DNA from: Physcomitrium patens
Lineage: Eukaryota > Streptophyta > Bryopsida > Funariales > Funariaceae
Length of the DNA stretch: 64,000 bases
Direction of reading: 5' to 3'
NCBI RefSeq assembly: GCF_000002425.4
Contig: NC_037266.1
Coordinates: forward strand, 2,352,007-2,416,006
The position numbers were made by a program, and so were the translations under genes. The notes under the pieces were generated by a model. It did not search any database. It saw only the letters and a program-made list of their open reading frames with translations, and was not told the DNA's origin. This document shows, piece after piece, positions 61,106 to 64,000 of the stretch. How positions within the stretch are numbered: position 1 is the stretch's first letter; the number at the start of each line of letters is the position of its first letter.

Positions 61106-61138
<33 letters not shown>
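61106..61138. repeat. Poly(A), 33 bases
   Basis: A pure A run at a position where the other F LTR (near 53856) has a short mixed A-rich sequence, so it expanded in this copy only. Confidence 0.95.
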
Positions 61139-61141
<3 letters not shown>

Positions 61142-61907
61142 ACTACCTATACACATAACTTTCACTCCAATCCAACTAATAGATTGCATAAAATCTTGAA
61201 AATCTTCACTAGATCTAAAATTCTACTTTCCAAGATTTTAACCCACTTAAACCTCAATAATCTTCAATTCAACCATTAGATCAAGCTAAAATTTATAACA
61301 CTTATTTAATATAACTATAAATATTAACCCACAAAATTTCACTTCTAAATCTGCTATAAATCTTTTGAAATTGTCCAAAATGTCAACCCTATTTTATTTC
61401 ACAAAAACTTGAGTCATCTAAAACATTTTAATTTTTTTAAGTTCTTATAAAGTCATTACAAATCCAAATCACACAAAACTAATGTTTATAAAAATTCTAT
61501 GAAGTTTTCTATCAAATTCTACTCTTCAATCTCAAAAAGAATCCTAGAATTGCCATAGGTGTATGGTTTTGTGCCTCAAGGTCTAATTTCCACATCGGTT
61601 GACAACCGGTCTTCTTTAGGTATCAATTCTTGACTTTTTGAGGTAAATTTTGCTAAAATCTACTGTGAACTTCTTCCTAAATATGCTTATATTATTTAAT
61701 TTTTTAAATTACTTTATTTTTTATTTATGGGCCTACAAAATAAATAGAAGTCTATTTTATAAAATATAATATTAGTACTTTTTAGTTTTATTACCCTTTT
61801 GACTATTACCTATATTTTTAAGATAATTTGCTATAATATTTTAAACTAAGATCTTCTATAATATAATAATCTCTACACTCTTTTAGCTATTAGCTATATT
61901 ACATCAC

Positions 61908-62016
61908 AATGTGGGAACCTATACAAAACCTTATCTATTACTAAGAGACAATTTGGAGATACCATCGAGAGCAAAATGAGGACATTTTGCATTAGTAGAG
62001 GAGATCAATTGTAACA
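61908..62016 (+). pseudogene. H1 3' tail and polypurine tract
   Basis: The typical sequence between chromovirus coding end and 3' LTR. It reads like Asn-Val-Gly-Thr-Tyr-Thr-Lys-Pro in one frame and includes AGAGGAGATC shortly before the LTR. It shows that the 52.5-61.9 kb block lies inside H1. Confidence 0.72.
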
Positions 62017-62538
62017 TGGTATAGATAAGATATTTGTATTATTGACACATAGGAATAGATAGTTGAAACCATGCTTAAGAAATTATGGAAGTTTTTAGAA
62101 TTAGAACTAGGTTAATGGACTATGTGGGACCTATCATAGAATATTCTAAAAAGAGCTTAGGACAATTATTTAGGTGGGGTACACCATAGAACCTTCTAGA
62201 AGGAATTTAAGGTGGTTATCTAAGTTGGGCCCATTATCTAAGATCATTTTAGAAAATCTAGGGTGGTAGAACAAAGTATAAATAGGACTAACTTGGGCCT
62301 TCTAGGCATTTGGTCAAGTATGGCTTTAGACCTTCTCTCTTAATAAAGTTTGATTTTGCATCTTCCTATTCAGTTTTGTTTTTTTCTATTTCCATTTGTA
62401 TAGTTTTTTCTTTTATATCCTATTTTGTTTAGTTTTGTTTAGTTTTATTTTGATCTATTGTCCTACTTTGTCATGGGGTTTTATGTAGTTGTGGATTAGA
62501 AGAGTTTTAGACTCTCAACATAAACTAGTCATATTTCA
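62017..62538 (+). repeat. 3' LTR of H1
   Basis: 522 bp, TGGTATAG to TATTTCA, aligning with 31357-31879 from end to end, with about 100 differences (about 19%) by eye and small length changes. Confidence 0.88.
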
Positions 62539-62899
62539 CCTTATCAATTTGTAAACTTTGTAGATTTTTGTAAATTTATCCAACATACAAATATGTCCAC
62601 TAAAACTTATATAAATTTAAGAACTAGCTAGAAGTAAAACATAATAATTTATTCTGGTAATTTTTTCTAAAGAATAGATCTATCATTTAAATCAATAAGA
62701 AAAGAAATATATATAGATTGATTAGTATTTATTCTTTTATATCAAAAGCTATTTCATTTAATCTTTAAAAATATTAGAAGCAATAATTAGGCATCTTTTT
62801 TAAAGCTAAAAAATAATAAAATAAGTCTCAACAAAGATAAGTCTCATAGGCATCAATGGCACTTATATGGATTAATAATACAAGCAAAAAAAAAAAACA

Positions 62900-62930
<31 letters not shown>

Positions 62931-64000
62931 TAAAATAAAATAAAGCAAAAAAAAAATAAGAATTGAACTTTATTTTAAGCTTCAAAAGTCCTAGAGGGAC
63001 AAAAATAGACGTTGTGCAATTTATAGTTGTAGCAATCAAAAAAGCTATTATTGAGAATCTTTAAGTTTCGAATCTCTTGGATCTTAGAGATCTTCAAGAT
63101 TCTAGTTACTTTGCATTCAATAGATTTCCAATGTTCCTTGCATTTCCTAAGTTTCTTATATTTCTTACTTCATGACCAATCAAAAGTATTTTTTTATCTC
63201 TTTATATTATATCTAAACTATATTATAAAGATATATATTCACAAATATACATAATTTATATATATCTTTATTATTATTATTATTATTTAGATAAAATTTT
63301 GAAGTTATAATTTAAATTACAACTATTCATAATTAATCAAATATTTAAGAATTTATTTAGCAATGTAATATTACATTCTTAAATCTTCTATGAATGTTAT
63401 TTTTTTAATTTAATAAGAAATTTACATATATTTTAAAAACAAATTAATATGTTTCTTTTTATATAACATCTTTTAAATATTAGTACTAAAGATATGGTAT
63501 TTAATTGAATTTATACTATTAAGATAATCAAAATTATAAATAGTACATGCCAATTTTTGTAATTTAAGTAATTTTTTTTATTTTATAGATACAATTAAAT
63601 GACAAGTTTTAAATCAATATAAAAAGTTAAGACAAACTTCAATGCCTTAAATTGCTTGTTTTATGAATTTTTTAATTTTTTTTTATATTTTATGTTACTT
63701 AAAAAAATATGGAGATGTAAATATGTATTTTTTTTTTTTACTTTTAATTTATTATCAGAAGCCATATATTTTTTAAAATAACTATTTTAATGGTTTTTTA
63801 ATTATTTAAATTTGTTAATTAGTAAAATTAATAAAAATAATATTATTTATAGAATTCTAGTCTTTTTTCCATTAATGTGTTAAAGCTCAAAAGTTTATAC
63901 TATCATAAATTTGACAAAACTAAATCTTCAGTTAGAGTAAAATTATAAATTTATGCCTAAATTAACTCAAATGCATTAGCTAAAAAAATTAATTTTTTGT
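62539..64000. other. Unassigned AT-rich DNA
   Basis: No coding or element similarity seen. It contains an A-rich AAAAC/AAAAT run (about 62886-62957) and a short ATT run near 63267-63287. Open frames are short and AT-driven. Confidence 0.6.
62886..62957. repeat. AAAAC/AAAAT low-complexity run
   Basis: Poly(A) passing into AAAAAC, AAAAC and AAAAT units. It resembles the run at 58676-58752 but lies outside any element. Confidence 0.92.

Larger units (their letters stand above)
52469..61907 (-). mobile_element. F: complete-length element, D lineage, reversed
   Basis: Minus strand from right to left: 5' LTR (61907-59854), tRNA-Trp-like primer site, gag (about 59300-58000), protease (about 57800), integrase (about 57060-55900), purine tract, and 3' LTR (55724-52469, which holds a G solo LTR). 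gag, protease and integrase resemble D; I did not recognise an RT/RNase H part, and the internal region (4.1 kb) is shorter than in D (5.6 kb). LTRs differ by about 12% outside the arrays. Flanks AATAT/AATGT could be the target copies. Broken, with many breaks. Confidence 0.82.
59854..61907 (-). repeat. 5' LTR of F
   Basis: About 2.05 kb. It carries its own version of the CCTAAATC array (about 60190-60860) and a 33-base poly(A) at 61106-61138 that the 3' LTR lacks. The promoter side is at the right end. Confidence 0.85.
31357..62538 (+). mobile_element. H1: chromovirus split by a 26-kb nest
   Basis: A single family-H element whose LTRs are 31 kb apart. Its own pieces are: 5' LTR, primer site, protease (to 32400), RT (33613-34328), RT/RNase H (now reversed at 45668-46700), integrase and C-terminus (51242-52468), the 3' tail (61908-62016) and 3' LTR. 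Everything else was inserted: G solo LTR, B element, D elements and F element. The two LTRs differ by about 19% by eye, making H1 the oldest datable element here. Broken, with many tens of breaks besides the insertions. No target duplication could be recognised. Confidence 0.82.

Overview
The window looks like AT-rich intergenic nuclear DNA of a land plant. It carries Ty3/gypsy and Ty1/copia retrotransposons with plant-type primer sites (tRNA-Asp, initiator tRNA-Met and apparently tRNA-Trp), CCTAAA-like arrays and (CT)n(TA)n microsatellites. I cannot name the species or decide between a seed plant and an older lineage. I found no intact host gene, tRNA or rRNA; almost everything I can classify is decayed LTR retrotransposon. 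Families are named here by letter: B (chromovirus, 549-bp LTR), C (Ty3/gypsy, 742-bp LTR, tRNA-Asp primer), D and F (one divergent Ty3/gypsy lineage, 1.08-kb and about 2.06-kb LTRs, tRNA-Trp-like primer), G (LTR only, about 1.2 kb) and H (chromovirus, 523-bp LTR, tRNA-iMet primer).

Layout. 1-3115: unassigned. 3121-9803: old B copy (B1) with a foreign block near 7.1-8.3 kb. About 9890-23966: an H copy (H2) split by the nearly complete C element (10810-20403) and a solo LTR of the D/F lineage (21756-23127). It ends at a poly(A) run fused to a Ty1/copia fragment (23996-26469), which itself holds a D-like solo LTR. 26470-31356: mostly unassigned, with a perfect-looking tandem duplication and an inverted G solo LTR. 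31357-62538: a second H copy (H1) whose LTRs lie 31 kb apart and enclose everything between them. 62539-64000: unassigned.

The main result is that the apparently jumbled 34.3-51.2 kb stretch can be explained by one event. The two halves of a B element (34329-37335, minus; 46701-50164, plus) and a backwards piece of H1 (45668-46700) fall into order if the segment between two inverted D LTRs (37336-38412 and 50165-51241) was flipped by LTR-LTR recombination. Matching target-site duplications, now about 12 kb apart, support this.

Hand-compared LTR pairs give the layering: H1 about 19% different, B and F about 12%, C about 7%, D about 2%. Also notable are a self-priming signature in B (LTR transcript start complementary to the sequence just after the LTR), a tRNA-Trp-like primer site in D and F, telomere-motif-like arrays inside F LTRs, and a coiled-coil-rich block after the integrase of C. 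All counts were made by eye and are approximate.
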